Source: CAZKUN01 sp964555935 (lineage in GTDB: Bacteria; Armatimonadota; Zipacnadia; Zipacnadales; VGFC01). From it: DNA of 64,000 bases. A program made the translations under genes and the position numbers. A model generated the notes under the pieces. It searched no databases. It saw nothing but the letters and a program-made list of their open reading frames with translations, and was not told the DNA's origin. The stretch spans positions 24,382 through 88,381 of the forward strand of contig CAZKUN010000006.1 of assembly GCA_964555935.1 (NCBI GenBank), written 5' to 3'. Shown here piece after piece: positions 52,088 to 60,680 of this stretch (within the stretch, counting starts at the first letter, position 1; every line of letters starts with the position of its first letter).

Positions 52088-53056
52088 ATGAGATTGCTTT
52101 CCGGTCTTCTAGCTTTTGCGCTCATGGCGACGTGGGCCGTGGGTCAGGACCTCTACCAGCGACTCGACATTCCGGGCGAGGTGGAGAAGTCGCTCGGCGA
52201 TGACGAGGTCTCGCGGGAGCCGTCCGGCAGGCTCCCCACGCCTCCCCCGCCTCCGGCGCGACCGCAGCTCGCGCGAGCTGCGGTTGAGGCTGATGCCGAC
52301 GCTTTGCGCCGGGCTTGGTTGATCACGCAGACACCCACCATCAGCTTCCTCGGGCCTGGCCCCGACGATGAGTGGACCGAGGGCAGCGACGTGGAGCTGG
52401 CGTGGACGACAACTGGCCCTGTCACGGACGTCCGCATCTACTTCTACGGCGGTCGGACGAGACTCGGCGGACGCGATCGAGGCTCCTTCGAGGGTTTCAT
52501 CACTGAGAAGGCCCCGAACACGGGGAGCTACACCTGGAAGATGCCCTGGATCGACGCGATCTCGTTGGGCGTTCGCATCGCCGCGCTTGACGAGGACGGG
52601 GAGAAGCTCGCCGACAACGAGCAGGGCGTTCGCTTCCGGCCGAAGGTCATGGCGGATCTCAAGGACGAGGGCTCGCTGATCGCGATCAGCAAGAGCCGCC
52701 AACGCCTCTACTTCCAGCAGAAGGACAATATCGCCCGCGTGCATATCGTCTCCACGGCGGTCGGTGGCTTCTGGACTCCGACGATGAAGCCCGGCAGCAC
52801 CGACCGCCGACGCGGGCGCATGGGGCAAGTCTTCGGCAAGAGCGGCAACGCTTGGAGTCGCATGTACTCGTGCTGGATGCCGTACTGGATGGCGATCACG
52901 TCGTCCGGTAGCCACGGCATCCACGCCACAAGCTCGAACTTCTACTGGAAGCTCGGCCGGCCCGCGTCCCACGGATGCATCCGCCAGCACCGCTCGGACG
53001 CTAAGATTCTGTACAGCATGGTGGGTGTCGGGACGCCGGTCTACATCTACCAGTGA
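52088..53056 (+). CDS. Secreted L,D-transpeptidase (YkuD family)
   Basis: A 322-residue exported enzyme. Signal MRLLSGLLAFALMATWAVGQ is followed by a Pro-rich linker, an Ig-like domain (about 75-175) and a C-terminal YkuD domain. The catalytic signature is GSHGIHATSS followed after about 20 residues by RPASHGCIR, whose Cys is the nucleophile. It crosslinks peptidoglycan stem peptides in L,D fashion. Starts at 52037 and 52061 are also in frame; the ATG at 52088 gives the most typical signal peptide but the ribosome site is unclear. It overlaps the methyltransferase start by 4 bases. Confidence 0.85.
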   Translation: MRLLSGLLAFALMATWAVGQDLYQRLDIPGEVEKSLGDDEVSREPSGRLPTPPPPPARPQLARAAVEADADALRRAWLITQTPTISFLGPGPDDEWTEGSDVELAWTTTGPVTDVRIYFYGGRTRLGGRDRGSFEGFITEKAPNTGSYTWKMPWIDAISLGVRIAALDEDGEKLADNEQGVRFRPKVMADLKDEGSLIAISKSRQRLYFQQKDNIARVHIVSTAVGGFWTPTMKPGSTDRRRGRMGQVFGKSGNAWSRMYSCWMPYWMAITSSGSHGIHATSSNFYWKLGRPASHGCIRQHRSDAKILYSMVGVGTPVYIYQ

Positions 53057-53886
53057 ACGAGGATTCACATCACGTGCGGACTCATCGAGTCATCATGGGC
53101 GACAGCCAGGAGATGCCCGAACTGGCCGATGAGTCCGTGCATTTCGCCGTCACCTCTCCGCCCTACTGGTGCATCAAAGACTACGCTCACCCCGGCCAGA
53201 TCGGCTACGATCAGTCATACGAGGAGTACCTCGCCTCGCTGACGCGCGTGCTGGGCGAGTGCCACCGCGTTCTTCACCCCGGCTGCCGCGCCGCGATCAA
53301 CATCGGTGACCAGTACCTCCGCGCCTCCGAGCATGCCCGCTACCGCGTTCAGCCCATCCCCTCCGACATCATCCGGATCGGCATGGGGCTCGGCTTCGAC
53401 TTCATGGGAAACATCATCTGGCGCAAGATCTCAACCACGAAGACGACCGGCGGCGGCGCGCTGATGGGGTCGATGTACCTGCCGAAGGACGGACACGTCA
53501 CGTACGAACACGAGTACATCATCCTCTTCCGCAAACTCGGTGACTGGCCCAAGCCGACCGACGAGCAGAAGGAGAGGAGCCAGCTCACCAAGCAGGAGCG
53601 GCTGGAGTGGTTCCGCGGCAACTGGGACATCAAGCCCATCCGCCAGGAGGGGCATGTTGCCATGTTCCCGGTCGAGATCCCGCGGCGACTCATCAAGATG
53701 TACAGCTTCTGGGGCGAGACGATTCTCGATCCGTTCATGGGCAGCGGCACGACCGCCCTCGCCGCCGAGATGGAGGGCCGCGGCAGCGTTGGCTACGAGA
53801 TCAATCCTGAATTCCGGGACTTGATTGAGGGACGGTTGAGTGAGGCGGAGGGAACGCCTGCGCCGAGCTTTGAGATCAGGGAGTAA
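53053..53886 (+). CDS. Orphan site-specific DNA methyltransferase (N4-cytosine/N6-adenine, class beta)
   Basis: A 277-residue amino-methyltransferase. Motif IV TSPPYW lies near residue 35 and motif I (SAM site) DPFMGSGTTALAAE near residue 228, so IV precedes I, the class beta order. SPPY is typical of N4-cytosine enzymes. The start GTG overlaps the L,D-transpeptidase stop as GTGA; a second GTG 7 codons on is also possible. No restriction enzyme gene is adjacent, so it is likely an epigenetic or regulatory enzyme or a remnant of an anti-restriction set. Target site cannot be read from sequence. Confidence 0.85.
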   Translation: MNEDSHHVRTHRVIMGDSQEMPELADESVHFAVTSPPYWCIKDYAHPGQIGYDQSYEEYLASLTRVLGECHRVLHPGCRAAINIGDQYLRASEHARYRVQPIPSDIIRIGMGLGFDFMGNIIWRKISTTKTTGGGALMGSMYLPKDGHVTYEHEYIILFRKLGDWPKPTDEQKERSQLTKQERLEWFRGNWDIKPIRQEGHVAMFPVEIPRRLIKMYSFWGETILDPFMGSGTTALAAEMEGRGSVGYEINPEFRDLIEGRLSEAEGTPAPSFEIRE

Positions 53887-53893
53887 CGCTCCC

Positions 53894-54274
53894 CTACGAC
53901 CAGATCGCCTTCGCAGTGATGACGCCACCCCACGTAGCGCTGACGGCCAGCACCACGTTGAGAGCCGCGTTGAGGACCGCGCGCAGGGCCGCGCCGTCTG
54001 AGGCCAGAGTCAGCGTGTCGAGGCTGAATGCGGAGAACGTGGTGAACCCGCCGAGGCATCCGATAATGATGGCGCTGCGGATGATTGGATTCGTATCGCT
54101 CTTGGCGAGCACTCCGGCCGCGAGCAGACCGATGAGAAAGCCCCCCAGAACGTTGACCAGTAGCGTCCCGTAAGGAAAACCGGCGCCGAGTAGCCGTTCC
54201 GCATAGCGGCAGACCGTCAGGCGAAGCACCGCGCCAAGCCCTCCGCCCACCGCAACTGCGATTATCTCACCCAC
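53894..54274 (-). CDS. crcB: Fluoride ion channel FluC/CrcB
   Basis: A 126-residue four-helix membrane protein with PYGTLLVNVLGGFLIG and the family signature GGFTTFSAFSLDTL, whose Phe and Asn residues line the dual-topology fluoride pore. It exports fluoride. The GTG start has AGGAAGG 6 bases upstream. I looked for a fluoride riboswitch ahead of it and did not find the consensus; a separate 8-bp hairpin lies at 54305-54332. Confidence 0.93.
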   Translation of the reverse strand: MGEIIAVAVGGGLGAVLRLTVCRYAERLLGAGFPYGTLLVNVLGGFLIGLLAAGVLAKSDTNPIIRSAIIIGCLGGFTTFSAFSLDTLTLASDGAALRAVLNAALNVVLAVSATWGGVITAKAIWS

Positions 54275-54589
54275 GGTCGGCCTTCCTTAGTGGTTACAGC
54301 AATACTCCTGCCCAAGTACGCAAAGGCAGGAGCAATTCACTCGGTTCTTCGCAGTGGGATCACGCGCCACTCGGCCATGATAGCATCCGAGCATGTCCGC
54401 GTCAAACTCCGTGGCGTCGGGCGAGAGTCCGCCACGCCAACCATCCCGTGCCGGCAGGCTGCGCCAGACGACGAGGCGAAGGAGTCGGTAACGGGCGCCG
54501 ACGCGTTGAACGAAGAGCGCGGGGCATCCGCGCCGGCACAGGCTGACTTGGACGAGAGTGCGAAGCAGAACCACTGGGAGGGTCTGGCG
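54275..54589. other. Interval between crcB and the membrane-anchored protein gene
   Basis: A 315-base region with the divergent starts of two genes. It holds an 8-bp hairpin, CTCCTGCC (54305-54312) pairing with GGCAGGAG (54325-54332), with a 12-base loop, in what would be the crcB leader. A plus-strand frame runs open through the region, but its sequence (many Arg, Ala, Ser) and the ribosome site at 54577 indicate the gene begins at 54590. Nothing else was seen. Confidence 0.5.
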
Positions 54590-55189
54590 ATGACCAGAAC
54601 ACAACTCGCCGTTACGCTGGTAGTCGTCGGGGTCGCTGGTCTGTTGGGTGGAGCGCTGTCCGACTGGACGATGAGCGGTCCCGCGAGCGCGCAGATCGAC
54701 AAGCGCCCCAAGCTGCGGATCCCGCGCGAGGGTGGCACGCCACTCACGCTCCCGGACCGGACACGCCCGGGTCCCGAACTCTCGCTGCCGCTGGCCGAAT
54801 ACGTAGACCCCAACGACCCGTCGAATAACCTGACGGGGGACATCGTGGAGCTGCGCGGCTTCGTCGGGAGGATGCACACCTACGCGGCATCGGAGCACAA
54901 CATCTGCCAGGCTGAGCTGTTGCCCACGCACGAGGTGCTGAGCATGGAGCCGCGTCCGGGTGACCGGACTGAGGTAGTGATGCTGCTAACGGACGACCAC
55001 TGGCTTCAGGACGCGCTATTTCAGGGCCAGCGGATCAAACACAAACAGCGATCCCCCGGGAGGATCATGGTGCTGGGCCAGAGGATCGACATCTCGGATT
55101 GGAGCGAGGTCTTCCCGTATTCGGAGCTTCCGGTGCGACACCCGAGGCAGGACATGTACTATATATACAGCGTGTCGCTGATTCCCTGA
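54590..55189 (+). CDS. Membrane-anchored secreted protein of unknown function
   Basis: A 199-residue protein with an N-terminal hydrophobic segment (MTRTQLAVTLVVVGVAGLLGGALSDW) that may stay as an anchor or be cleaved at ASAQ. The mature part is beta-rich, with DIVELRGFVGRMHTYAASEHNICQ and IMVLGQRIDISDWSEVF, and one or two cysteines. GGGAGGG is 7 bases before the ATG; the open frame extends 100 codons upstream but lacks coding character. No family was recognised. Confidence 0.65.
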   Translation: MTRTQLAVTLVVVGVAGLLGGALSDWTMSGPASAQIDKRPKLRIPREGGTPLTLPDRTRPGPELSLPLAEYVDPNDPSNNLTGDIVELRGFVGRMHTYAASEHNICQAELLPTHEVLSMEPRPGDRTEVVMLLTDDHWLQDALFQGQRIKHKQRSPGRIMVLGQRIDISDWSEVFPYSELPVRHPRQDMYYIYSVSLIP

Positions 55190-55556
55190 CCGCAACCACA
55201 CCAGCCCCCGAGGGCCACTCCGTCGCGCGGACGCTTGGGAAACTCGTCGTCTGAGTTCCCACGCCCGCACTGCCGTCGTCGTTCCGTTCGAGACCTTCCC
55301 CTGTTGCCTGACCCTCTCAACTGCTCATCCCTACACGTGTCTGACAGGCGGAATCAGGCCTTCGTGACGCTCACCACCATGAGGCGACACGCCAGGGAAG
55401 AGCAGTTGGCCGCCGACACGCCACAGATCGAAACGCACACTCTGGTGTGGGATACTCCCGCAGGAATGTGGTATGGAGGATTGGTCACGCAAGTCGCCCG
55501 CGAGCAGCATCCGCGGGGCCAACCGTCCTGGACATCTAAGGAAGGCCGGCGGATCC
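55190..55556. other. Interval without a gene before manA
   Basis: This 367-base stretch contains no frame with coding character. I see no repeats, hairpins or promoter with both hexamers near consensus. Confidence 0.5.
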
Positions 55557-56645
55557 ATGCCACACTTTCCCCTCAAGTGCGAGCCGCTGCTCGTCCCCAA
55601 GATCTGGGGAGGCAGGCGGCTTCAGGCCGTACTGGGCAAGCGCTTGCCGTCACGCGAGCGTATTGGCGAGGCGTGGGAGGTCGCGGACATTCCTGAAGGC
55701 TTGTCGCGCGTAGCAGACGCCAACGGGCACGCGGGAACGCTGCGCGGGTTGATGGAGGATCACGCTGAGGCTGTGGCGCCTGGCAACGTCAACGATCGCT
55801 TCCCCTTGCTGATCAAATTCCTAGACGCCTCGCAAAACCTCAGCATCCAAGTGCATCCCGGTAGACGGGCATGCGAGCAACTGGGCCCCGAAGCCCAGAG
55901 CAAGGAAGAGTGCTGGGTCGTCGTCCACGCCGATCCTGGGGCGTCCGTGCTGCATGGGCTGCGGCCTGGCGTCGGCAAGATTGAGATCGCTAACGCGGCG
56001 GGAACCGCGTCGCTGCCAGACCTGGTCCGAAAAGTGCCGATCGCGCCCGGGGACGTCCTTGATGTTCCCGCGGGCACGGCTCACGCGATATCTGCCGGTT
56101 GCGTTCTGATGGAGGTGCAGCAACCATCTGACACGACCTACCGGCTATACGATTTCGACCGTCAGGCGCAGCAAGACAACGACCGGCCGCTCCACATCGA
56201 GCAGGCCCTGGTGGCGCTGCGCACGGGCAACCAAGGCGAGCCGAAGATCGCGGTCCCCGTTGAGCGAACCGACTGGGGGACACGCGAGCTTCTCATCTGG
56301 CGATCTCCGTTTACTCTCGAACGTCTGCGGCTTGGCGAGCCGGTCGCCGTGAGTTCGATTGAGGGGCAACCCACCGTGGTAGCTGTGCTTGGTGGACTTG
56401 TCGATGTCGTGGGCAGTCAGCAACCCGTGATGCTGCGTTCCGGCGAGACCTGCATCTTGCCGGCCACGCTGGAGCACTTCGAACTGTGTCCCATGCCGGA
56501 GGCCAGCGTGGTTCTCGTCTCCCCATTGACGGTGGCGAACATAGCGTCGGCGCAGAGGCGAGGACGAACGGTTGTCCGACTTCTCGGCACGCTCTCCTGC
56601 CGTGATCGGGACGCGGTGCGGGACCACTTCGCCCGCACGATATGA
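55557..56645 (+). CDS. manA: Mannose-6-phosphate isomerase, class I
   Basis: A 362-residue cupin enzyme interconverting mannose-6-P and fructose-6-P. Its zinc site is marked by LSIQVHPGRRA (Gln, His), QSKEECWVVV (Glu) and DVPAGTAHAISAG (His), followed by VQQPSDTTYRLYDFDR. The frame is open to 55473, but the ATG at 55557 has GGCGGA upstream and opens with MPHFPLKCEPLLVPKIWGG, the family start. It converges on the HAD gene. The neighbouring HAD phosphatase suggests a shared role in mannose or mannosylglycerate metabolism. Confidence 0.92.
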   Translation: MPHFPLKCEPLLVPKIWGGRRLQAVLGKRLPSRERIGEAWEVADIPEGLSRVADANGHAGTLRGLMEDHAEAVAPGNVNDRFPLLIKFLDASQNLSIQVHPGRRACEQLGPEAQSKEECWVVVHADPGASVLHGLRPGVGKIEIANAAGTASLPDLVRKVPIAPGDVLDVPAGTAHAISAGCVLMEVQQPSDTTYRLYDFDRQAQQDNDRPLHIEQALVALRTGNQGEPKIAVPVERTDWGTRELLIWRSPFTLERLRLGEPVAVSSIEGQPTVVAVLGGLVDVVGSQQPVMLRSGETCILPATLEHFELCPMPEASVVLVSPLTVANIASAQRRGRTVVRLLGTLSCRDRDAVRDHFARTI

Positions 56646-56673
56646 ACGTACTCCCTTGATGTCGGGGCGCGCC

Positions 56674-57369
56674 CTACGCCTGAACCGCGGCCAGGACGCG
56701 AGCCAGGCCTTCCTCGGGGCTGGACACCGTCTCGGTTGCGGCGGCCCGCGCGGCCTCATTTTCTCCCACGCAGATGGACATGGCGACCACCCCGAACATT
56801 GCCACGTCGCTCTCGGAGTCACCAACGGCGACGGAGCCCTCCAGGTCGGCGCCAATTGCCTCGGCGAGCGCAATCAACGCGCGCCCCTTGTTGATACCCG
56901 TCGGCACGATGTCGATGCTGTCGCAATACTCAAGGACGGTCCCGCGTGGCTCGACGGTCTCCACAAAGCTCCTCAGTTGGGAAGGGGATATCCCCGAGTC
57001 GATGTGGGGGAACGCCGTGACGTTGACGTGGTTGGGTTGGAAGAACAGGCGCTCCGCGAACTCGGCCTCCAGCGCGTGGCGCGCCTCGCGCAAGGATGCC
57101 GCGTCTTCAGGGGTCACCAGCGCCGGGAGCCTCCGGGATGGCATGGTCGCTCCGAGCCAGATATCGGCTCCGTGCTCGCCGATGAGGGGAGTATCTTCAG
57201 CTCTGCAGTAGGCTCGCGCGAATCCCGCCAGATACGCGCACGGTTTGCCGGATACGAGCGCGACGGTTGCTCCCGAGGATTGGACGCGCGCGAGCAGGTC
57301 AGCGGCTTGGCGACTCATGGGCCTGTTGACCGGCGCGAGTGTCATGTCAACATCAAGGGCGACGAGCAT
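56674..57369 (-). CDS. HAD-superfamily (Cof/SPP-type) sugar phosphatase
   Basis: A 231-residue enzyme. Motif I is ALDVDMTLAPVNRP (nucleophile Asp, general-acid Asp), motif II VALVSGKP, motif III lysine in INKGRALIAL and motif IV VAVGDSESDVAMF. This is the subclass IIB set seen in sucrose-phosphate and mannosyl-3-phosphoglycerate phosphatases and phosphoglycolate phosphatases. AAGGAG is 11 bases before the ATG. It is convergent with manA, 28 bases between stops, with no clear hairpin. The exact phosphate ester is not determined by sequence. Confidence 0.82.
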   Translation of the reverse strand: MLVALDVDMTLAPVNRPMSRQAADLLARVQSSGATVALVSGKPCAYLAGFARAYCRAEDTPLIGEHGADIWLGATMPSRRLPALVTPEDAASLREARHALEAEFAERLFFQPNHVNVTAFPHIDSGISPSQLRSFVETVEPRGTVLEYCDSIDIVPTGINKGRALIALAEAIGADLEGSVAVGDSESDVAMFGVVAMSICVGENEAARAAATETVSSPEEGLARVLAAVQA

Positions 57370-57517
57370 TGGTCCCGATTCTCCTTGGCCTCTGGCAATA
57401 GGCCATCGCCAACCTCGAGGGCATGTTTCCAGGTGTCATGGTTGCAGCGAATGCCTTGGGTTCGACTGTTACGCGACCATATCCTGCTGACAGGCCGCTC
57501 TGCAGATCCGTCGCCGT

Positions 57518-57606
57518 CCGCCGTTGTTAGGTCCGATCTCCAAGGGAACTCGCCGTCTAAGTCTCCAAGTCTCTAGGTCTCCACGACGCCGCCCGCCGTT
57601 GTTAGG
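57518..57606. repeat. Direct repeat CCGCCGTTGTTAGG, 75 bases apart
   Basis: The 14-base word CCGCCGTTGTTAGG occurs at 57518-57531 and again at 57593-57606. Between them is a short pyrimidine-rich run with repeats of AGTCTCC-like words. The second copy runs directly into a palindrome (57606-57625). Confidence 0.65.
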
Positions 57607-57625
57607 GGTTTGATTCATCAAACCC
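57606..57625. repeat. Perfect 8-bp palindrome with TTCA centre
   Basis: GGGTTTGA (57606-57613), TTCA, TCAAACCC (57618-57625). It could be an operator, a recombination end or a small hairpin; no T run follows on either strand. Confidence 0.6.
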
Positions 57626-57812
57626 GCCGCCGGGCCGCCAACCGCGCGCCTCGCGTACCCCGCGCGAACTCGCCGAGTCCGAATGCCAGCCCGGTGGAAG
57701 AACCCACCTCTCGCTCCTTGCCGTCGGAGGGGCCGAATACGAGCATCGTGTCGAAGACACGAGCGCAAGTGTCCGGCCCGCGCCGTTGCCTTCCTACCTC
57801 TCCCAACACGCC

Positions 57813-57901
57813 AAGGGCACAAGGCTCTGAGATTCCCACCGCGCTCCGCTCCGGCCTCCCATCTTGGCCGCCGTCAACAGCGGAATGTGGCGCCTGCTGA
57901 C
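57813..57901 (+). repeat. Island-flanking direct repeat, left copy
   Basis: These 89 bases align with 60820-60907 in the same orientation. By eye about three-quarters of positions match, including the 12-base block CTCTGAGATTCC and TCAACAGCGG, with about one gap. A weaker second block continues at 57938-57980, matching 61087-61130. The two copies bracket the ATPase-2TM gene pair. The repeat has no coding character in any frame that I trust. Confidence 0.6.
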
Positions 57902-57908
57902 CTGTCAC

Positions 57909-57944
57909 TCCGGCCCGTCGCAAAAAAACTTCGGGCCGGATTTT
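57909..57944 (+). terminator. Terminator-like hairpin upstream of the ATPase gene
   Basis: A 9-bp perfect stem TCCGGCCCG (57909-57917 with 57932-57940) around a 14-base A-rich loop is followed by TTTTCC. It implies a plus-strand transcript ending here, although no gene was found just upstream. Confidence 0.7.
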
Positions 57945-58213
57945 CCGTTTCGCTAGGCTCGAAGTCTCTATATGGTGAGGGTGCGGGACGGTCGGCTGAT
58001 GTCGAGAGGCTCGTCTGCTCTTCTGCAGTCCATCCGCCGAAGCATGGCAGCGAACGGCTGACCCGTCAGCCTGCGCCGGGGCGCGCAGTTTCATACGGGG
58101 GGTCCCGGCTGGGCCCAATGCCGCCTCCGGTCAGCGACGAGAATGGGTTGAGCCGTCATAGTCGAGCCGCGCTGTGCGTTCTGGAACCGCAATGCAGAGA
58201 ATCGAGGTGCTAC

Positions 58214-59893
58214 ATGCTACGGGACTATATGGGTGCGCTCGAAGCGGAGCGAAGAGTTGAGCGGGATCACTGGCTGGTCCACGCCTTCACCTGGACGCGC
58301 AACCTGAGGATGGCTCTTGACGAGGATGCACCATTCATCGCTGGCCGCAAAGGTGCAGGCAAGTCAGCCGTCGCTCAGCGTATTGGGCACCTGGAGCGAC
58401 CGGGGAATGGCGTGAGGTACTACGACGCCAACTTCTACATCGATGGCGATATGTACAAGGACCTCATGAATACGCTCGTGGACGAGTTGACGCGCCGCGG
58501 CATCCTTCAGGGGGGGAACGGCAACGATTTGCAGGCTGCGTACACCCATCTCTGGAGGTACCTGCTCAAACTCGCAACGCTCTGTGTGCTTGGCCGCCTA
58601 ACGGCCCTCGACAGCAAACAGGAAGCAGCGCTAGCAGTTGCCCATACCTACCTGTCCGCGACTGGACTGAAAGCGGGCAGCCCCACACAGTTTGTTGGGC
58701 AGAGGGTCATCGAGCTGGCTGAAATACACCAGAGAGTCGCCATGCCGGCCATTTCCTTCATAATGGCCCTGTCCGAACTGGAGAAAGACGCTGCGCTCAA
58801 CGCTGCCCTCGCTGGGGCGGCGCCGTTGGTCGCCACCAGGAGAGTGGTCATCGCTGTGGATACGCTCGAGCAGTATGACTTGACATACCCCAAGGTCGAG
58901 GCATTCCGCGGGCTAGTTGAGGCCGTGAAGAGGTTTTCGGACAACCCGCCGGCCGATAACGTGTCTGTGAAGTGTCTCCTACCATCGGAGCTGATCGAGT
59001 CGATCTTCGATGAGAACCAAGCCAAGTACTACTCGGTTACCGGCTTCCTCCAGTGGTCATACACCGAACTACTTTCGCTGCTTGCGCGTCGCTATGCCCT
59101 GTTCCTGATGGCAGAGCCTAATGCCGAGTTACAGGATGCTGGAGAGCGGCTGCAGGACGACATTGGGCGGGGGCCGAACGACGGGGAACGGCAACGAGAC
59201 TTCTGGCTTCGCGTGTTCTGGCGCCGCTTCCTGCCCACCATCGTCGCAAACCGCTGTGGGTGGGAGGAAGATGCGTGTGCGTACCTGATCCGCCATACGC
59301 AGAAACGGCCTCGGGAGATACTCAGTTGCATGAACCACGTCATGTCGTACGCCGAGCTCGAAGGAACACTTCCGCTCATCAGTGCGGACGCCCTGAGGGA
59401 CGGGATTCACGACCCTAGAAACCTGCACCGTCTGCTTTCTGATAATCTGGCAGTGTTCAACGTCCCTCGCACCGACTGGTCGATCTCGGACATCGCCGGG
59501 CATGTACTGGAGGGCGAGCAGACTGTCTTCTCTGGCACCCACTTCAACGACTTCGTCAAGCGCGCATACGCGCACTTACGCCAGGAAGACGTGGGCGACC
59601 AGCACAAGTTCGCACGCGACATACTTCTGCGAAGCGGCCTTGTGGGACCGGTCAGGGAGACTCACAACTGGCACAATGCAGAGGGGCACGCATGCAGGTA
59701 CCACTTGACGCGGTTCGAGTACTGCGTCCCTGGACACGCGGTCGTCAACGATGCATCAACATGCGCTGTCCATCCCATGCTAGCCGACTTCCTAGGCTTG
59801 GGCCCTCCATCCGGCGACCACGGAGCCGTCTACCATCTGCCTGAGAGACTCGACTTCATTCCTGGGCACGACGAGGGGATCGAGGAGCTATGA
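58214..59893 (+). CDS. P-loop ATPase (Sll1717/STAND-like), first gene of a two-gene module
   Basis: A 559-residue protein. Walker A is AGRKGAGKSAVAQRIG at residues 43-58 (K50, S51), the GRKGxGKS form typical of the Sll1717-family and KAP/STAND NTPases. Walker B is probably VVIAVDTLEQYD about 210-221. The C-terminal half is helical and then a wHTH-like segment (about 440-540). No second catalytic domain or membrane helix is evident. Such ATPases often sense a signal and switch on an effector. The ATG at 58214 has AGGTG 4 bases upstream. The stop overlaps the next ATG as ATGA. Proteins of this type are frequent in defence islands. Confidence 0.75.
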   Translation: MLRDYMGALEAERRVERDHWLVHAFTWTRNLRMALDEDAPFIAGRKGAGKSAVAQRIGHLERPGNGVRYYDANFYIDGDMYKDLMNTLVDELTRRGILQGGNGNDLQAAYTHLWRYLLKLATLCVLGRLTALDSKQEAALAVAHTYLSATGLKAGSPTQFVGQRVIELAEIHQRVAMPAISFIMALSELEKDAALNAALAGAAPLVATRRVVIAVDTLEQYDLTYPKVEAFRGLVEAVKRFSDNPPADNVSVKCLLPSELIESIFDENQAKYYSVTGFLQWSYTELLSLLARRYALFLMAEPNAELQDAGERLQDDIGRGPNDGERQRDFWLRVFWRRFLPTIVANRCGWEEDACAYLIRHTQKRPREILSCMNHVMSYAELEGTLPLISADALRDGIHDPRNLHRLLSDNLAVFNVPRTDWSISDIAGHVLEGEQTVFSGTHFNDFVKRAYAHLRQEDVGDQHKFARDILLRSGLVGPVRETHNWHNAEGHACRYHLTRFEYCVPGHAVVNDASTCAVHPMLADFLGLGPPSGDHGAVYHLPERLDFIPGHDEGIEEL

Positions 59894-60516
59894 ACATCAA
59901 TGCCGTCCTACGTTGGCCCCTCCAACTCAGGGCTGGCGACGAGCGCTATGTGAGCAGAGGGCTTCGAGTTGCGGAGCATAAGCGTCCCCTCCGTGTCGTC
60001 ATGCTCATGGGGCCCGGGATCTCCGTGACGGGGGCATACTCAGAGGGCCACAATGCCTTCCTTCTGCCACCAAGTAGCGACCAGCAAGCCATCGGTCTCA
60101 AGTTCTTGGCTGCCGTCGACGCCAATGTGTCGGAGCGCGATGTCGCCTGGGTCGTCTACGAGCGTCGGATCCGATGGTTCCCGGCCCTGGCAGCGGCGGC
60201 CCTGCTGCTATCCGCGATTGGCCCCATCATCGTCCATGCCTGGCGGATAGCCGAAATCACAGTGAACGTCTCCTTCGGCGCCACCCTTACATTCACGTTG
60301 CCCGTGATGGGTCTGATAGCCGCGATACTAGGATGGCGCCGGATCAAGGAAGTGACGAACAGTGCCATCTTCAAGCAGACGGTGGTATACACACCGGTCA
60401 GTGAGGGAGGCACTCCCATCGGGTCCATCTCTGTCGTCCAGACAGTCGCCGATCGAGGCGCGGGCCAGTGGCCGCCCGATCCGCCGCCTGCCTCTGGCGA
60501 CGGCGGACCAGGATGA
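59890..60516 (+). CDS. Two-helix membrane protein, second gene of the module
   Basis: A 208-residue protein. Residues 1-95 form a soluble domain of mixed beta/alpha type (LRVVMLMGPGISVTGAYSEG, and FLAAVDANVSERDVAWVVY). Two membrane helices follow, 96-117 and about 124-149. The C-terminal tail (about 155-208) ends in Pro/Gly-rich sequence. There is no catalytic motif I know. The ATG overlaps the ATPase stop (ATGA), so it is translationally coupled. In defence modules, small two-helix proteins often act as pore-forming effectors triggered by the ATPase; here this is a hypothesis. Confidence 0.65.
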   Translation: MNINAVLRWPLQLRAGDERYVSRGLRVAEHKRPLRVVMLMGPGISVTGAYSEGHNAFLLPPSSDQQAIGLKFLAAVDANVSERDVAWVVYERRIRWFPALAAAALLLSAIGPIIVHAWRIAEITVNVSFGATLTFTLPVMGLIAAILGWRRIKEVTNSAIFKQTVVYTPVSEGGTPIGSISVVQTVADRGAGQWPPDPPPASGDGGPG

Positions 60517-60598
60517 GATCTGGAACTACCATGTACCGGCGGGCTGGGATCGATCATCCACCACCCAGACCCTCTCGATAGCGTCAACGTATACCCAT

Positions 60599-60627
60599 TT
60601 GACACGCGGAGGCTCTTCTGCTACAAT
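60599..60627 (+). promoter_or_regulatory. Near-consensus promoter ahead of the broken tRNA
   Basis: A perfect TTGACA (60599-60604) and TACAAT (60622-60627) are 17 bases apart. Transcription would start near 60634, about 47 bases before the tRNA-like sequence, as for a normal stable-RNA gene. Confidence 0.75.
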
Positions 60628-60680
60628 CCGTCTCCGACGCACGGGCACGGCCATTTTGCGCTGTTTCCGGCGACCCAGGA

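Larger units (their letters stand above)
57370..58213. other. Non-coding left flank of the ATPase island, with repeats and a terminator
   Basis: This 844-base stretch separates the HAD gene from the ATPase gene. A plus-strand frame is open from 57683 into the ATPase gene, but its codons (many Arg, Pro, Ser) do not look like protein and the ATPase has its own ribosome site at 58205. The stretch contains a 14-base direct repeat, a palindrome, one copy of the island-flanking repeat and a terminator, each listed separately. Confidence 0.6.

Noticed and set aside
54275..54340. Fluoride riboswitch ahead of crcB
   Set aside because: An 8-bp hairpin is present but the conserved crcB-motif sequence is not.
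57683..58213. N-terminal extension of the ATPase gene by 177 codons
   Set aside because: The frame is open, but the codons give Arg/Pro/Ser-rich text without protein character, it crosses a terminator and the flanking repeat, and the ATG at 58214 has its own ribosome site.
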